NCBI GenBank assembly: GCA_913774955.1
Contig: CAJYKV010000027.1
Location: 186,001 to 250,000, forward strand
Source of the DNA: an uncultured Acidovorax sp.
GTDB lineage: Bacteria > Pseudomonadota > Gammaproteobacteria > Burkholderiales > Burkholderiaceae_C
Reading direction: 5' to 3'
Length of the DNA stretch: 64,000 bases
Shown: positions 44,585-56,599 of the stretch, one piece after another
Numbering within the stretch: the stretch's first letter is position 1
How the letters are laid out: each line of letters opens with the position of its first letter
Notes under the pieces: generated by a model
What the model saw: only the letters and a program-made list of their open reading frames with translations
What the model was told of the DNA's origin: nothing
The model's database searches: none
Made by a program: the position numbers and the translations under genes

Positions 44585-45841
44585 TCAGGAAGCATGGCGC
44601 ACCACCCTGCCCTGCCGCACGATCGCGCGCGGCGGCTGGTGGCCGAACCAGTAGGCCAGCTCGGCCGCCTCGGCGAACGGCCAGAGCACGAAGTCGGCGG
44701 GCCGGCCGGCGGCGATGAGGCCATGCGTGTCCTGCAGGCCCAGGGCGCGCGCGGCATGGATGGTGATGCCGGCCAGGGCTTCGGGCACCGTGAGCCGGAA
44801 CAGCGTGCAGGCCATGTTGGCCATCAGCCGCAGGCTGAGCGCGGGCGAGGTGCCCGGGTTGTGGTCGGTGGAGACGGCCATCGGCACGCCCGCCTCGCGC
44901 AGCGCCTGGATGGGCGGCAGGTGCGTATCGCGCAGCGTGTAGTAGGCGCCGGGCAGCAGCACGGCCACCGTGCCGGCCGCCTTCATCGCATCGATGCCAT
45001 CCAAGGAGAGGTGCTCGATGTGGTCGCACGACAGCGCGCCGTACCGCGCAGCGAGCCGGGCGCCGTCCATGTCGGAGAGCTGCTCGGCATGCAGCTTGAC
45101 GGGCAGGCCCAGTGCCTGCGCGGCCTGGAACACCTGCTCGGTTTCGGCGAGGCTGAAGGCGATGCGCTCGCAGAACACGTCCACCGCATCCACCAGCCCT
45201 TCTTCGGCCAGTGCCGGAAGCATCTCGCCGCAGACGAGGCCGACGTAGTCCTGGCTGCGGCCCGCGTATTCCGGCGGCAGCGCATGCGCGCCCAGGAAGG
45301 TGGTGCGCACGGTGACGCCGCAGGCTTCGCCCAGCCGCCGCGCCGCGCGCAGCTGCTTGCGCTCGTGCTCCAGGGCCAGACCGTAGCCGGACTTGATCTC
45401 GATCGCGCACACGCCATCGTCCAGCAGCGCCTGCAGCCGCGGCAGCGCCTGCGCGACGAGTTCGTCTTCCGACGCGGCGCGCGTCGCCTTCACGGACGAG
45501 ACGATGCCGCCACCCGCGCGGGCCACCTCTTCATAGCTGGCACCGGCCAGGCGCATGGCGAATTCGCCGGCGCGGTGGCCGCCGTAGACCAGGTGGGTGT
45601 GGCAATCAACGAGGCCGGGCGTGGCCAGACCGCCGCCCCCCGCATGGCGGGGCAGCGTGGCGAAGGACGGTGGCACGGCGGCCTCCGGCCCGACCCAGCG
45701 CACGGTGCCGTCCTGCACCACCACGCAGGCCGGCGTATCGGTGGGCACGGCCACGTCGGGCAGGAACAGGCCGTCGGCCAGCCGCAGGCCGGTCCAGCAG
45801 CCGTCGGCGCTGGGCAGGGAAGACAAAGGTGTGGGCTGCAT
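44585..45841 (-). CDS. hutI: Imidazolonepropionase
   Basis: A 418-residue zinc/iron amidohydrolase opening the ring of imidazolonepropionate to formiminoglutamate. [15 protein letters not shown] (HxH, about 72-86), [38 protein letters not shown] and [14 protein letters not shown] hold the metal and substrate residues. It follows hutD by 35 bases on the same strand. Nothing unusual in the sequence. Confidence 0.96.
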   Translation of the reverse strand: MQPTPLSSLPSADGCWTGLRLADGLFLPDVAVPTDTPACVVVQDGTVRWVGPEAAVPPSFATLPRHAGGGGLATPGLVDCHTHLVYGGHRAGEFAMRLAGASYEEVARAGGGIVSSVKATRAASEDELVAQALPRLQALLDDGVCAIEIKSGYGLALEHERKQLRAARRLGEACGVTVRTTFLGAHALPPEYAGRSQDYVGLVCGEMLPALAEEGLVDAVDVFCERIAFSLAETEQVFQAAQALGLPVKLHAEQLSDMDGARLAARYGALSCDHIEHLSLDGIDAMKAAGTVAVLLPGAYYTLRDTHLPPIQALREAGVPMAVSTDHNPGTSPALSLRLMANMACTLFRLTVPEALAGITIHAARALGLQDTHGLIAAGRPADFVLWPFAEAAELAYWFGHQPPRAIVRQGRVVRHAS

Positions 45842-45876
45842 GGATTTTCCTCTGGAGCGCGCAGCGTTGCGCGGCA

Positions 45877-46485
45877 TCAAGTGTCCTGCAGGACCGGCGT
45901 GGAGGCCGCTCCGGCATCCGGTGCCAGGCCGATCCAGGCCAGCACGGCGCCCCCGGCATCGTCGGGCACGAGCTGCAGCGGCTGCCCTTGCGCCTCGCCC
46001 CACCACAGGCCATGGCCGGGCGGGTAGCCTTCACCGGTGCCGTCGCGCCATGTGCCGGCGAGCACCAGGCAGACACCGGCCGGCGTGGAGCCCGGACGCA
46101 CGCTGCCCGACACGATGTCGATCGCGCCCTGCCACGCGCCGCGGCGCAGCATGAGGTTGAAATCCGTGGAGGCGCCGCCGAGCGGGGTGCAATCGAGCGC
46201 GGCGGCGCCGTCGAACGACCAGGGGCGCCAGGGCTCGTCGAGCCGGTGGTCGATGCCGCTTGCGCTCAGGTGAACGCCATCGCCGCCCAGCAGCATGATC
46301 TGGCGGTCGATGCCGGGGTAAGCCGAAAACGGCCCGGCCCGGTCGATGGTGGCCGCGCTCACGCGCCAGCCGAAACCGTCCATGCCCGCGCCGGGCGGCC
46401 AGCACACGATTTCGCGCGTGGAACCGCCGCCGTTCTTCCAGGGGCTGGGCGCGATCGCGTCCAGGTCGAAACGTTGCAGTGGCAT
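45877..46485 (-). CDS. hutD: HutD-family protein
   Basis: A 202-residue cupin-like protein. [17 protein letters not shown] (about 16-32) and the metal-free double barrel core with [21 protein letters not shown] are the HutD signature. In Pseudomonas HutD affects the upper limit of hut expression, perhaps by binding formylglutamate or urocanate-type ligands; no enzymatic activity is established. It lies between the transporter ATPase and hutI, with only four bases after the ATPase stop. Confidence 0.92.
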   Translation of the reverse strand: MPLQRFDLDAIAPSPWKNGGGSTREIVCWPPGAGMDGFGWRVSAATIDRAGPFSAYPGIDRQIMLLGGDGVHLSASGIDHRLDEPWRPWSFDGAAALDCTPLGGASTDFNLMLRRGAWQGAIDIVSGSVRPGSTPAGVCLVLAGTWRDGTGEGYPPGHGLWWGEAQGQPLQLVPDDAGGAVLAWIGLAPDAGAASTPVLQDT

Positions 46486-46489
46486 GGTG

Positions 46490-47268
<779 letters not shown>

Positions 47269-47272
<4 letters not shown>

Positions 47273-47937
47273 TGCACCATTCCTCCGGCGCGCAGGCGCA
47301 GTTCGATGTGGCGCAGCACCAGCGTGGTGGCACCGGTGAGGACGAAGTACACCACCGCGATGGCCAGGTACACCTCCAGCGAGCGGTACGACACGCTGAT
47401 GATCTTCTGGCCCTCGTGCATGAGGTCGTGGATGGTGAGCAGCGACACCAGGGCCGAGTTCTTGATCAGCGCGATGAACTCGTTGCCCAGCGGCGGGATC
47501 ATGCGGACCACCGCCTGCGGCAGCACCACGCTGCGCATCGCCTGCCCCGAGGACATGCCGATGGAGCGCGCGGCCTCCATCTGCCCCTTGTCGATCGACT
47601 GGATCGCGCCGCGTACGATCTCGGACACGTAGGCGCCCGAGTAGATGCCGAGTCCGATCACGCCGCACACGAAGGCCGGCAGCAGGATGCCGAATTGCGG
47701 CAGGCCGAAGAACAAAATGAACAGCTGCACCAGCAGCGGCGTGCCGCGGATGACCGCCACATAGGCGGTGCACAGGCCGTACACGATGCGGTTGCGGGGA
47801 TTGAGGCGGCCGATGCCCACCAGCAGGCCCATGACGCATCCGAGCAGCAGCGAGGCAGCCGTGATCTCCACGGTCACCGCCGCGCCCTGCAGCAGTTGGG
47901 GCCAGCCGGCCCATACGGGGGAAAAATCGAGTTCCAT
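47269..47937 (-). CDS. Polar amino acid ABC transporter permease (HisQ/HisM-like)
   Basis: A 222-residue inner-membrane permease with five or so helices. [22 protein letters not shown] (about 59-80) is the typical RGTPLLVQ motif and [22 protein letters not shown] (about 121-142) the EAA coupling loop that docks on the ATPase. A single permease gene suggests a homodimeric channel. It lies 26 bases after the binding protein stop and overlaps the ATPase start. Confidence 0.94.
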
Positions 47938-47963
47938 CGCTTCAGGTCGTCACCGGGCCGTGT

Positions 47964-48716
47964 TCACTTGGCCGCCGGGGCGCCGAACCACTTTTTCTCG
48001 ATGGCGGCATAGGTGCCGTCGGCCTTGAGCTTGGCGATGGCGCCGTTCACTGCGCGGGTCAGCTCGGGCGTGTCCTTGCGCAGGGCCATGCCGTATTCCT
48101 CGGTGGTGAGCTGTTCCTGGAGCACGCGCAGGCCGGGCCGCGTGCGGATGTACTGGTAGGCGGCGGGCTTGCCGGTGACGGCGGCGTCTGCGCGGCCGAT
48201 GTCCACGAGGTTGAACATCTCCTGGTTCTTCTCCACCTCGACGCGCTGCACCTTGGGGTGGTTCTGCGTGAGGAAGCCCACCGACTTGGTGCCCACCTGC
48301 ACGGTGACCTTCTTGCCGTCCAGGTCGGCGATCTTCTGGACCGACGTGTTGCCGTCCTTCACCATGGCCACGAGGCCGCCCGCGTAGTAGGGCTCGGTGA
48401 AGTCCACCACCTTCCTGCGCTCGTCGGTGATGTAGATGGCCGACACGGCCATGTCGAAGCGGCGGGACATCAGGCCGGGAATCAGGCCCTTGAAGTCGAT
48501 GTCCACCCACTCGACGCGCTTGCCCAGGGCCTTGCCGACGGCCTCGACGAGTTCCACGTCGAAGCCCGTGCGCTTGCCGTTTTCGACGAACTCCATGGGC
48601 GGAAAGGTGGCATCGGTGCCCACGCGCAGCACGTTGTCCTGGGCATGCACGCTGGCATGTCCCAGGGCCAGGGCGGCCATGCTGGCGAGAAGGAGGCGGC
48701 GGCGAGGAGTCATCAT
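47964..48716 (-). CDS. Periplasmic amino acid-binding protein (HisJ family)
   Basis: A 250-residue secreted binding protein. The N-terminal MMTPRRRLLLASMAALALG...VHAQ is a signal peptide with three Arg; the mature start NVLRVGTDATFPPMEFVENGK and GFDVELVEAVGKALG are the usual SBP_bac_3 blocks, with the ligand Arg and Asp expected near SRRFDMAVSAIYIT and GRADAAVTG. It binds a polar amino acid, histidine or urocanate by context. The ATG pair at 48716/48713 is taken as the start; a TTG further up is less likely. Confidence 0.92.
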   Translation of the reverse strand: MMTPRRRLLLASMAALALGHASVHAQDNVLRVGTDATFPPMEFVENGKRTGFDVELVEAVGKALGKRVEWVDIDFKGLIPGLMSRRFDMAVSAIYITDERRKVVDFTEPYYAGGLVAMVKDGNTSVQKIADLDGKKVTVQVGTKSVGFLTQNHPKVQRVEVEKNQEMFNLVDIGRADAAVTGKPAAYQYIRTRPGLRVLQEQLTTEEYGMALRKDTPELTRAVNGAIAKLKADGTYAAIEKKWFGAPAAK

Positions 48717-48791
48717 GGGCAGGTCTCGGTTCAAGGGTCGGAGAAACGGAAACGGGAAACGTGAAAAACGGAAGGCAGCCGGGGACGGCGG

Positions 48792-49541
48792 TCAGTGCAG
48801 CACCAGTTCGCGGGAAATGCGCGCGGCGGCCACGACCGCCATGCGTATCAGCGCCTGCTCCTGCCCCTGGGCCCGCAGGATCGGCGCCATCAGGGTGATG
48901 GCGCCGGCGGCCTGGCGGGAGGCGCCGAAGAGCGGCACGCTGCAGCCCCACACGCCCTCGTCGACCTCGCCTTCGCTCACGGCGAAACCCGCCGCGCGGA
49001 TGGCGTCGAGCTCGTCGCGGGCGGACCCGCGGCCCGGCGTGCCGGGCCCCCACTGGGCATCGAGCACGGCATCGCGCGCGGCCTCGGGCAGGTGGGCCAG
49101 CACGCACTTGGCCGAGGCACCCGCGCGCAGGGGCACGCTGCGCCCCTTCTCGAACGAGCAGCGCAGGGAATGGTGGCTCTCCACCATGTCGAGGCAGATC
49201 GCCTGGTCGTTCACGGCGAGGATGAGGCCCACGCTCTCGTGCGACTGCTGCGAGAGTTCCACCATGCCGGGACGCGCCTGCCGCACGAGGTGCGAGGCCA
49301 GGTCGAACCCCAGGGCGAGCTGCAGGCTCAGCGGGCCGGGCGCGTAGAAGCCGTCGCTCTCGAGCACGAAGCCCCAGCGCTTGAGCCGCGCGAGCTGCCG
49401 GTACAGCGTGCTGCGCGCGAGGCCGGTGAGCTCCATGAGTTCAGGCGCCGACGAGGCCTTGCCCTGCTGGGCCAGCACGGCCAGCACCTGCAGCACGCGG
49501 TCGGCGGTGGGTACGGCAGCAGGCAGGGCACTCTTGGACAT
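48792..49541 (-). CDS. IclR-family transcriptional regulator
   Basis: A 249-residue regulator. Residues 12-72 are the winged helix (RVLQVLAVLAQQGKASSAPELMELTG then LARSTLYRQLARLKRWGFV), residues 80-245 the ligand-binding IclR domain (VGLILAVNDQAICLDMVESHHSLRC). It sits between hutU and the HisJ-type transporter, whose gene begins 75 bases after its stop, so it probably controls the transporter unit and itself. A perfect palindrome (49584-49602) lies upstream. Ligand unknown. Confidence 0.92.
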   Translation of the reverse strand: MSKSALPAAVPTADRVLQVLAVLAQQGKASSAPELMELTGLARSTLYRQLARLKRWGFVLESDGFYAPGPLSLQLALGFDLASHLVRQARPGMVELSQQSHESVGLILAVNDQAICLDMVESHHSLRCSFEKGRSVPLRAGASAKCVLAHLPEAARDAVLDAQWGPGTPGRGSARDELDAIRAAGFAVSEGEVDEGVWGCSVPLFGASRQAAGAITLMAPILRAQGQEQALIRMAVVAAARISRELVLH

Positions 49542-49583
49542 GCCCGCAGTATCAAAGCAAGCGGCCCGGCGTCACACCCCCGC

Positions 49584-49602
49584 ATTCCCAAGAATTGGGA
49601 AT
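49584..49602. promoter_or_regulatory. Perfect palindrome upstream of the IclR gene
   Basis: ATTCCCAA-GAA-TTGGGAAT is a perfect 19-base dyad, 42 bases before the IclR start, in the hutU-iclR gap. IclR operators commonly have TTCC/GGAA arms around a short spacer, so this is a good candidate for autoregulation. Confidence 0.65.
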
Positions 49603-49666
49603 GGACGTCCCTTTTTTGCGCTTTCACGGGGTTTGCGTCCGTATTCCATTTTCGCCCCCGCCCGCG

Positions 49667-51400
<1,734 letters not shown>

Positions 51401-51454
51401 GGCATCGCTCCTCGGGGCGTTCGGGCTATGGATGGATGAATGGAGGGGAATGGA

Positions 51455-52993
51455 TCACTGGAAGCTGGGCAGGATGGCGCAAAGCACCTCCGGCCAGGTG
51501 CCGTGCTGCGCCCACTGGCGCATGGCTTCGATGTCGGGCGCGAGGTAGCGGTCCTGCTCGAGGAAGGCCACGCGCGTGCGCACGGCGGCGAACTGCGCCT
51601 CGATCCGCGGCGAGCTGTTCAGGCTGCGGTCGAACTCCATGCCCTGCGCGGCGGCCATGGCCTCGATGCCGACGATCACGCCGGTGTTGCGCGCCATGTC
51701 CAGCAGGCGCCGCGCGGCGTAGGTGGCCATGGAGACGTGGTCCTCCTGGTTGGCCGAGGTGGGCAGGCTGGTCACGCTGCTGGGGTGGGCGAGGCACTGG
51801 TTCTCGGCGGCGAGCGCGGCGGCGGTCACCTGCGCGATCATGAAGCCGGAATTGACGCCGCTGTCGCGGATCAGGAAAGCCGGCAGGCCCGAGAGGCCGG
51901 TGTCCAGCAGCAGCGCGAGGCGGCGCTCCGAGATGGCGCCGATCTCGGCGAGCGCCAGCGCGATGATGTCCGCCGCGAAGGCGACGGGCTCGGCATGGAA
52001 GTTGCCGCCGGAGATGACCTCCCCCGTGTCGGTGAACACCAGCGGGTTGTCCGATGCGGCATTGGCCTCGATGCGCAGCACGCGGGCGGCATGCGCCAAA
52101 TTGTCCAGGCAGGCCCCCATCACCTGGGGCACGCAGCGGATCGAATACGGGTCCTGCACGCGGCCGCAATTCGGGTGCGAGGTGTCGATGGCGCTGCCTT
52201 CCAGCAGTGCGCGCACGGCGGCGGCCACGGCGATCTGCCCGCCCTGCCCGCGGGCTGCGTGGATGCGCGCATCGAACGGCTTGACCGAACCCTTGATCGC
52301 CTCCAGCGTCAGGCAGCCCGCGACCAGGCCGGCGGCGAACACGCTCTCGGCCGCGAACAGGCCCGCCAGCGCGAGCGCGGTGGACACCTGCGTGCCGTTG
52401 AGCAGTGCGAGGCCTTCCTTGGGTCCGAGAACGAAGGGCTCGAGCCCGATCGCGGCCATGGCTTCGCGGCCGGAAACCACCTTGCCCTCCACTTTGGCAG
52501 CGCCCTCCCCGATCAGCACGCAGGCCAGGTGCGCGAGCGGCGCCAGATCGCCCGACGCGCCGACCGATCCCTTGGCGGGAATCACCGGCAGCACATCGGC
52601 ATTCGCCAGCGCCAGCAGCGCATCGACCAGCGCGGGGCGCACACCAGAATGGCCGCGCGCCAGGCTCACCGCCTTGGTGGCCAGCACCATGCGCACCACG
52701 TCGTCCGGCAGCGGATCGCCGGTGCCCACGCTGTGCGAGAGCACGAGGTTGCGCTGCAGTTCGGCCAGGCGGCCCGCCGCGATCTTCGTGCTGGCGAGCT
52801 TGCCGAAGCCGGTGTTGATGCCATAGACCACCTGGTCTTCTTCCACGATGCGGTCCACCGTGGCCTGGGCGGCCTGCATGTCGGGCAGCGCGGAAGCGTC
52901 CAGCGACAGCCGCGTGCCGCCCGTGGCGATGGCGCGCAGTTCGGCCAGCGTGACCTGGCCGGGATGCAGTGCGAGGGAGGGAATGGCGCTCAT
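51455..52993 (-). CDS. hutH: Histidine ammonia-lyase
   Basis: A 512-residue lyase that removes ammonia from histidine to give urocanate. The MIO cofactor forms from Ala146-Ser147-Gly148 in KGSVGASGDLAPLAHL; YGINTGFG near residue 57 carries the catalytic Tyr, and VQDPYSIRC the conserved C-terminal block. It is the first gene after the two HutC-type operators (53002 and 53085), hence probably the main regulated promoter of the hut enzymes. Confidence 0.97.
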   Translation of the reverse strand: MSAIPSLALHPGQVTLAELRAIATGGTRLSLDASALPDMQAAQATVDRIVEEDQVVYGINTGFGKLASTKIAAGRLAELQRNLVLSHSVGTGDPLPDDVVRMVLATKAVSLARGHSGVRPALVDALLALANADVLPVIPAKGSVGASGDLAPLAHLACVLIGEGAAKVEGKVVSGREAMAAIGLEPFVLGPKEGLALLNGTQVSTALALAGLFAAESVFAAGLVAGCLTLEAIKGSVKPFDARIHAARGQGGQIAVAAAVRALLEGSAIDTSHPNCGRVQDPYSIRCVPQVMGACLDNLAHAARVLRIEANAASDNPLVFTDTGEVISGGNFHAEPVAFAADIIALALAEIGAISERRLALLLDTGLSGLPAFLIRDSGVNSGFMIAQVTAAALAAENQCLAHPSSVTSLPTSANQEDHVSMATYAARRLLDMARNTGVIVGIEAMAAAQGMEFDRSLNSSPRIEAQFAAVRTRVAFLEQDRYLAPDIEAMRQWAQHGTWPEVLCAILPSFQ

Positions 52994-53001
52994 GGACTAT
53001 T

Positions 53002-53015
53002 CCTGTATATACAAG
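53002..53015. promoter_or_regulatory. HutC-type operator 1 before hutH
   Basis: CCTGTATATACAAG, a near-perfect palindrome around TGTATATACA, nine bases upstream of the hutH ATG. It matches the GTATATAC-type core expected of GntR/HutC repressors. Binding here would also block translation-start-proximal transcription. Confidence 0.78.
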
Positions 53016-53084
53016 TTGATCTTCACAAAATTCATCGGCCGACTTGAACGGCTGCTTGCGGGGATTCAACCATGAAATGGCCAG

Positions 53085-53098
53085 CTTGTATATACAGG
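53085..53098. promoter_or_regulatory. HutC-type operator 2 before hutH
   Basis: CTTGTATATACAGG, the mirror of operator 1, 83 bases further upstream and just 15 bases after the hutC stop. The two sites bracket the probable hutH promoter, suitable for cooperative repression. Confidence 0.78.
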
Positions 53099-53113
53099 CC
53101 GACCACGACCGGA

Positions 53114-53896
53114 TCAGCCAACCAGCGGATGGCCGTCGGCCCGGATGCGGCTGCCCAGCCGGTAGCGCGAGCCCGGGTGCAGGCAGCGCACCAGCGTGAC
53201 CGGCACGCCCCGCGACCAGGTGCGGCGCGTGAGCAGCAGGCATGGCTCGCCCGCCGCCATCTCCAGCAGGCGCGCCTGCTCGGCCGTGGGCAGCACGGCA
53301 TCGACGACGTGTTCCAGCTGGTCGAAAGGCACGTTGCGCACCAGGTATTCGGAAGGCTGCATGCGCGTGAAGTCCTGCGCGCCGAACTGCGGCACCGCGC
53401 GCGGGTTCACGTAGCGGTCTTCCAGTTGCACGGGCATGCCGTCCTCGCGGTGCACGCAGACCGCGTGGAAGACCGATTCGCCGGTGCGCAGGTCCAGCGC
53501 GGCGGCCACGTCCAGCGGCGCGGAGATGCGTTCCACCGTCAGTACGTCGCAGCGGTAGTCGTGGCCGCGCTGGCGGATCTCGCTGGCCAGGTTGGCGATC
53601 TGCAGCAGCGTGGATTGCGGCTTGTCCTCGGCCACGAAGCTGCCCACGCCGGCGACGCGCACGATGCGGCCCTGCTCCGACAGCTCGCGCAGCGCGCGGT
53701 TCACCGTCATGCGCGACATGCCGAACTGCTGCACCAGCTCGCTCTCGGACGGCAGCCGGTCGCCCGCGCGCCAGGAGCCGTCCTGGATGCGGCGCACGAT
53801 GTGGTCCTTGATCTGCTGGTAGAGCGCGAGCGCCGGTTCGGCGGCGGCCGGAACGCCAGCAGGTCGGGGGTGTCGCTTGCGGGCGGTCGTCGTCAT
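53114..53896 (-). CDS. hutC: Histidine utilisation repressor (GntR/UTRA)
   Basis: A 260-residue repressor. Residues 22-90 are the GntR winged helix (YQQIKDHIVRRIQDGSWRAGDRLPSESELVQQFGMSRMTVNRAL), residues 105-255 the UTRA effector domain that binds urocanate in HutC. The N-terminal 20 residues are basic. It lies after the nitrate/taurine-type transporter genes and before hutH, so it likely shares the transporter transcript and, through the operator at 56713, regulates itself. Confidence 0.93.
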   Translation of the reverse strand: MTTTARKRHPRPAGVPAAAEPALALYQQIKDHIVRRIQDGSWRAGDRLPSESELVQQFGMSRMTVNRALRELSEQGRIVRVAGVGSFVAEDKPQSTLLQIANLASEIRQRGHDYRCDVLTVERISAPLDVAAALDLRTGESVFHAVCVHREDGMPVQLEDRYVNPRAVPQFGAQDFTRMQPSEYLVRNVPFDQLEHVVDAVLPTAEQARLLEMAAGEPCLLLTRRTWSRGVPVTLVRCLHPGSRYRLGSRIRADGHPLVG

Positions 53897-53939
53897 GCGC
53901 GGGACTCTATCAGCGCAGGGAGCAGTCGCCGGCCTTCCA

Positions 53940-54719
53940 TCAATGCGCCTCGGCCGCCATGGATTCGGCGCGGATCTCTTCGGTCAGGCGCGCCTTGAGT
54001 TCCATGAATTCCGGCGAAGTCTTGATGGTGTAGTGCCGCGGGTGCGGGAGGTCCACCGCGATCTCGCTCTTGATGCGCCCGGGCCGCGCGCTGAACACGG
54101 CCACGCGGTTGGCCATGAAGATCGCCTCGTCGATGTCGTGGGTGACGAACATCACCGTCTTGCGCTCGGCCTCCCAGATGCCCAGCAGCAGCTCCTGCAT
54201 GAGCACGCGGGTCTGGTTGTCGAGCGCGCCGAAGGGCTCGTCCATCAGCAGGATCTTCGGGTCGTTGGCGAGCGCGCGCGCGATGGCCGTGCGCTGCTGC
54301 ATGCCGCCCGAGAGCTGCTTGGGATAGTGCTGCTCGAAGCCGCGCAGCCCCACCTTGGCGATGAAATACGCTGCGCGCTCCTTCTGCACGCTCTCGGCGA
54401 CGCCGCGCTCGCGCAGGCCGAAGCGGATGTTCTGCTCGATGGTGAGCCACGGGAACAGCGTGTAGCTCTGGAACACCATCCCGCGGTCCGCGCCCGGCCC
54501 GGTCACCGGCTGGCCGTCCAGCAGCACGCGGCCGGCGGTGGGCTGGTCCAGCCCCGCCACGATGCGCAGCATGGTCGACTTGCCGCAGCCCGAGGGCCCC
54601 AGGATGGTGACGAAATCGTTGTCGGCCACGTGGAAATCCACCGGCAGCAGCGCCTGCGTGGCCGGGCCGATGGCCGAAGTGAAGGTGCGCGAGACACCCT
54701 GGATGTGCAACTCACTCAT
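53940..54719 (-). CDS. ABC transporter ATPase (SsuB/TauB/NrtD-like)
   Basis: A 259-residue ATPase with Walker A GPSGCGKSTMLRIVAGLD (about 41-58), MVFQSYTLFPWLTIEQNI, signature LSGGMQQRTAIARAL and Walker B ILLMDEPFGALDNQTR. All motifs are intact. Its ATG overlaps the permease stop by one base (TGATG). It is followed 44 bases later by hutC. The group imports small organic anions or amino acid-like compounds; by context histidine, urocanate or a related imidazole. Confidence 0.92.
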   Translation of the reverse strand: MSELHIQGVSRTFTSAIGPATQALLPVDFHVADNDFVTILGPSGCGKSTMLRIVAGLDQPTAGRVLLDGQPVTGPGADRGMVFQSYTLFPWLTIEQNIRFGLRERGVAESVQKERAAYFIAKVGLRGFEQHYPKQLSGGMQQRTAIARALANDPKILLMDEPFGALDNQTRVLMQELLLGIWEAERKTVMFVTHDIDEAIFMANRVAVFSARPGRIKSEIAVDLPHPRHYTIKTSPEFMELKARLTEEIRAESMAAEAH

Positions 54720-55588
54720 CAGATCACGCTCCAGGCGAAGAGGCGGCGGTTGACCGCCTTGAAGAGGAAATCCGACACCAGGCCGATGATCCCGATCACG
54801 ATGATGCCGAAGATGATCTGCCCGGTGTTGAGCAGCGCCTGGCTGTCGGTGATCATGTGGCCGATGCCGGACGACGAGCCGATCAGCTCGGCGACGATCA
54901 CGTAGGTCCAGGCCCAGCCCAGCACCAGCCGCAGCGTCTCGGCGATGTGGGGCGCGGCGCCCGGAATCAGCACGCGCCGCACGATGCCCGTGGGCGTGGC
55001 GCCCAGGGTGTAGGCGGCCTCGACCAGGTCCTTGCGGGCGCTGCCCACGGTGACGGCGACCATCAGGATGATCTGGAACACCGAGCCGATGAAGATCACC
55101 AGCAGCTTCTGCAATTCGCCCAGGCCCGCCCAGAGGATGAGCAGCGGAATGAAGGCCGATGCGGGCAGGTAGCGGCAGAAGGACACGAACGGCTCCAGGA
55201 ACGCCTCGACCCCCTTGTGCGCGCCCATGCAGATGCCCAGCGGCACGGCCACCAGCGCGGCCAGGAAGAAGCCGCCCAGCACGCGCCAGACCGTCATGCC
55301 GATGTCGTGCAGGAAGCCGAACTGCGTGAACAGCAGCCAGCCCTCCTGCACCATCGTGATCGGGCTGGCCAGGAAGGTGGGCGACACGTAGCCGCCCAGC
55401 GTGGCCACCGACCACACCGCCACGAAGAGCGCGAAGAAGGCCGCGCCCAGCAGCCAGCGCGTGCGCGGGGCCACCGGCTCCAGCGGGCGCAGGCGGCGGC
55501 GCGGCGCGGCAGGCGCGCCCGCGGGTGCCGGTGCGGCCGGCGCGCCGGGTCGGGAATCAGCGGGCATGGCGCCCATCACTCGGCTCAT
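54719..55588 (-). CDS. ABC transporter permease (SsuC/TauC-like)
   Basis: A 289-residue inner-membrane permease. The first 35 residues are an Ala/Pro-rich cytoplasmic tail, then six helices; GNLQ-like GMTVWRVLGGFFLAALVAVPLGICMG (about 97-122) and the EAA-type loop DLVEAAYTLGATPTGIVRRVLIPGA (about 187-211) are typical. ATG choice among several early Met codons is uncertain, since the Ala/Pro tail has no fixed length. It overlaps the ATPase gene. Confidence 0.9.
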   Translation of the reverse strand: MSRVMGAMPADSRPGAPAAPAPAGAPAAPRRRLRPLEPVAPRTRWLLGAAFFALFVAVWSVATLGGYVSPTFLASPITMVQEGWLLFTQFGFLHDIGMTVWRVLGGFFLAALVAVPLGICMGAHKGVEAFLEPFVSFCRYLPASAFIPLLILWAGLGELQKLLVIFIGSVFQIILMVAVTVGSARKDLVEAAYTLGATPTGIVRRVLIPGAAPHIAETLRLVLGWAWTYVIVAELIGSSSGIGHMITDSQALLNTGQIIFGIIVIGIIGLVSDFLFKAVNRRLFAWSVI

Positions 55589-55633
55589 CGCAAGGCTCTC
55601 CTGACGGAAACGTGGGCAGTGGCGGCGGACGCA

Positions 55634-56599
55634 TCACTTGATGAAGCTGTCGTCGAACATGGCGGCGAAATTGTCCGGCTGCTTGCGCACCACGCCCGCC
55701 TCCAGCAGGATCGCGCCGGCATCCTTCATGAACTGCTGCAGTTCGCCCGCGAAGAACTTCTGGTTCGCGGCCCTGTCCTGCCAGCGCAGGTAGGCCGACG
55801 ATTTGGCGAAGGCCTCGCCGTTCTGCTTGACGGCGGCTCCCATGATCTCGTTGGCCTTGGCCGGGTCGGCCTTGATCATCTCCAGCGCATCGAAATAAGA
55901 CTGCGTGAGCGCCTGCGCGGCTTTCGGGTTCGCCTTGAGCCACTCGGGCGCGCAGCCGACGGTGTCCATCACCATCGGGTAGTCGATGGTGGTGGCGAGG
56001 ATCTTGCCCGCCTGCGGGTTGGCGCGAATCGTCGAGAGGTAAGGCTCGTACGTCATCGCGGCATCGTTCTGGCCCGACACGAAGGCCTGCGCGGCCGGCT
56101 GCGGCTCCAGCGACACGGTCTTCACGTCCTTGAGCGTCATGCCGTTCTTCGACAGCATCCAGGCCAGGCCGAAGTACGGCGCCGTGCCCGGTGCGCTCAC
56201 GGCGATGGTCTTGCCCTTCAGATCGGCGAAGCTTTTCACGTCGTTGCGCACCGCGATGCCGTCGGCGCCGTAGGATTTGTCCATCTGGAAGATCTGCACG
56301 ATCGGCACGCCGTTCGTATTCCAGGCCACATGCGTCTCCACCGTGGTCGCCGCGCACTGGATGGCCTTCGAGGCCAGGGCCAGGTGGCGGTCCTTCTGCG
56401 GAATCATCTTGAGCTCCACGTCCAGGCCGTTCTTCTTGAAGATGCCGGCCTTGTCCGCCAGGGTGAGGGGCGCGAAGCCCGTCCAGCCCGACATGCCGAG
56501 CGCCAGCTTCGTCTCCTGCGCCTGCACGCCGAGCGCCAGGCCCGCCAACCCCACCACCGCCGCGATCCGCGACACCTTGCCCGCCATCGTTCCAGCCAT
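55634..56599 (-). CDS. ABC transporter periplasmic binding protein (SsuA/TauA/NrtA-like)
   Basis: A 321-residue secreted protein of the NMT1/SsuA type. The signal peptide covers about residues 1-27 (AVVGLAGLALGVQA-QET); the mature part opens KLALGMSGWTGFAPLTLADKAGIFKKNGL, the family start. GGAG lies seven bases before the ATG at 56599, preferred over the ATG at 56587. It is the first gene of the unit that runs through permease and ATPase into hutC and has a HutC-like site upstream, so an imidazole or histidine-related ligand is likely (inference). Confidence 0.9.
   Translation of the reverse strand: MAGTMAGKVSRIAAVVGLAGLALGVQAQETKLALGMSGWTGFAPLTLADKAGIFKKNGLDVELKMIPQKDRHLALASKAIQCAATTVETHVAWNTNGVPIVQIFQMDKSYGADGIAVRNDVKSFADLKGKTIAVSAPGTAPYFGLAWMLSKNGMTLKDVKTVSLEPQPAAQAFVSGQNDAAMTYEPYLSTIRANPQAGKILATTIDYPMVMDTVGCAPEWLKANPKAAQALTQSYFDALEMIKADPAKANEIMGAAVKQNGEAFAKSSAYLRWQDRAANQKFFAGELQQFMKDAGAILLEAGVVRKQPDNFAAMFDDSFIK

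Noticed and set aside
48716-48791. GAAACG-type short repeats before the HisJ-type gene
   Set aside because: Low-complexity purine run, not symmetric; no support as operator.
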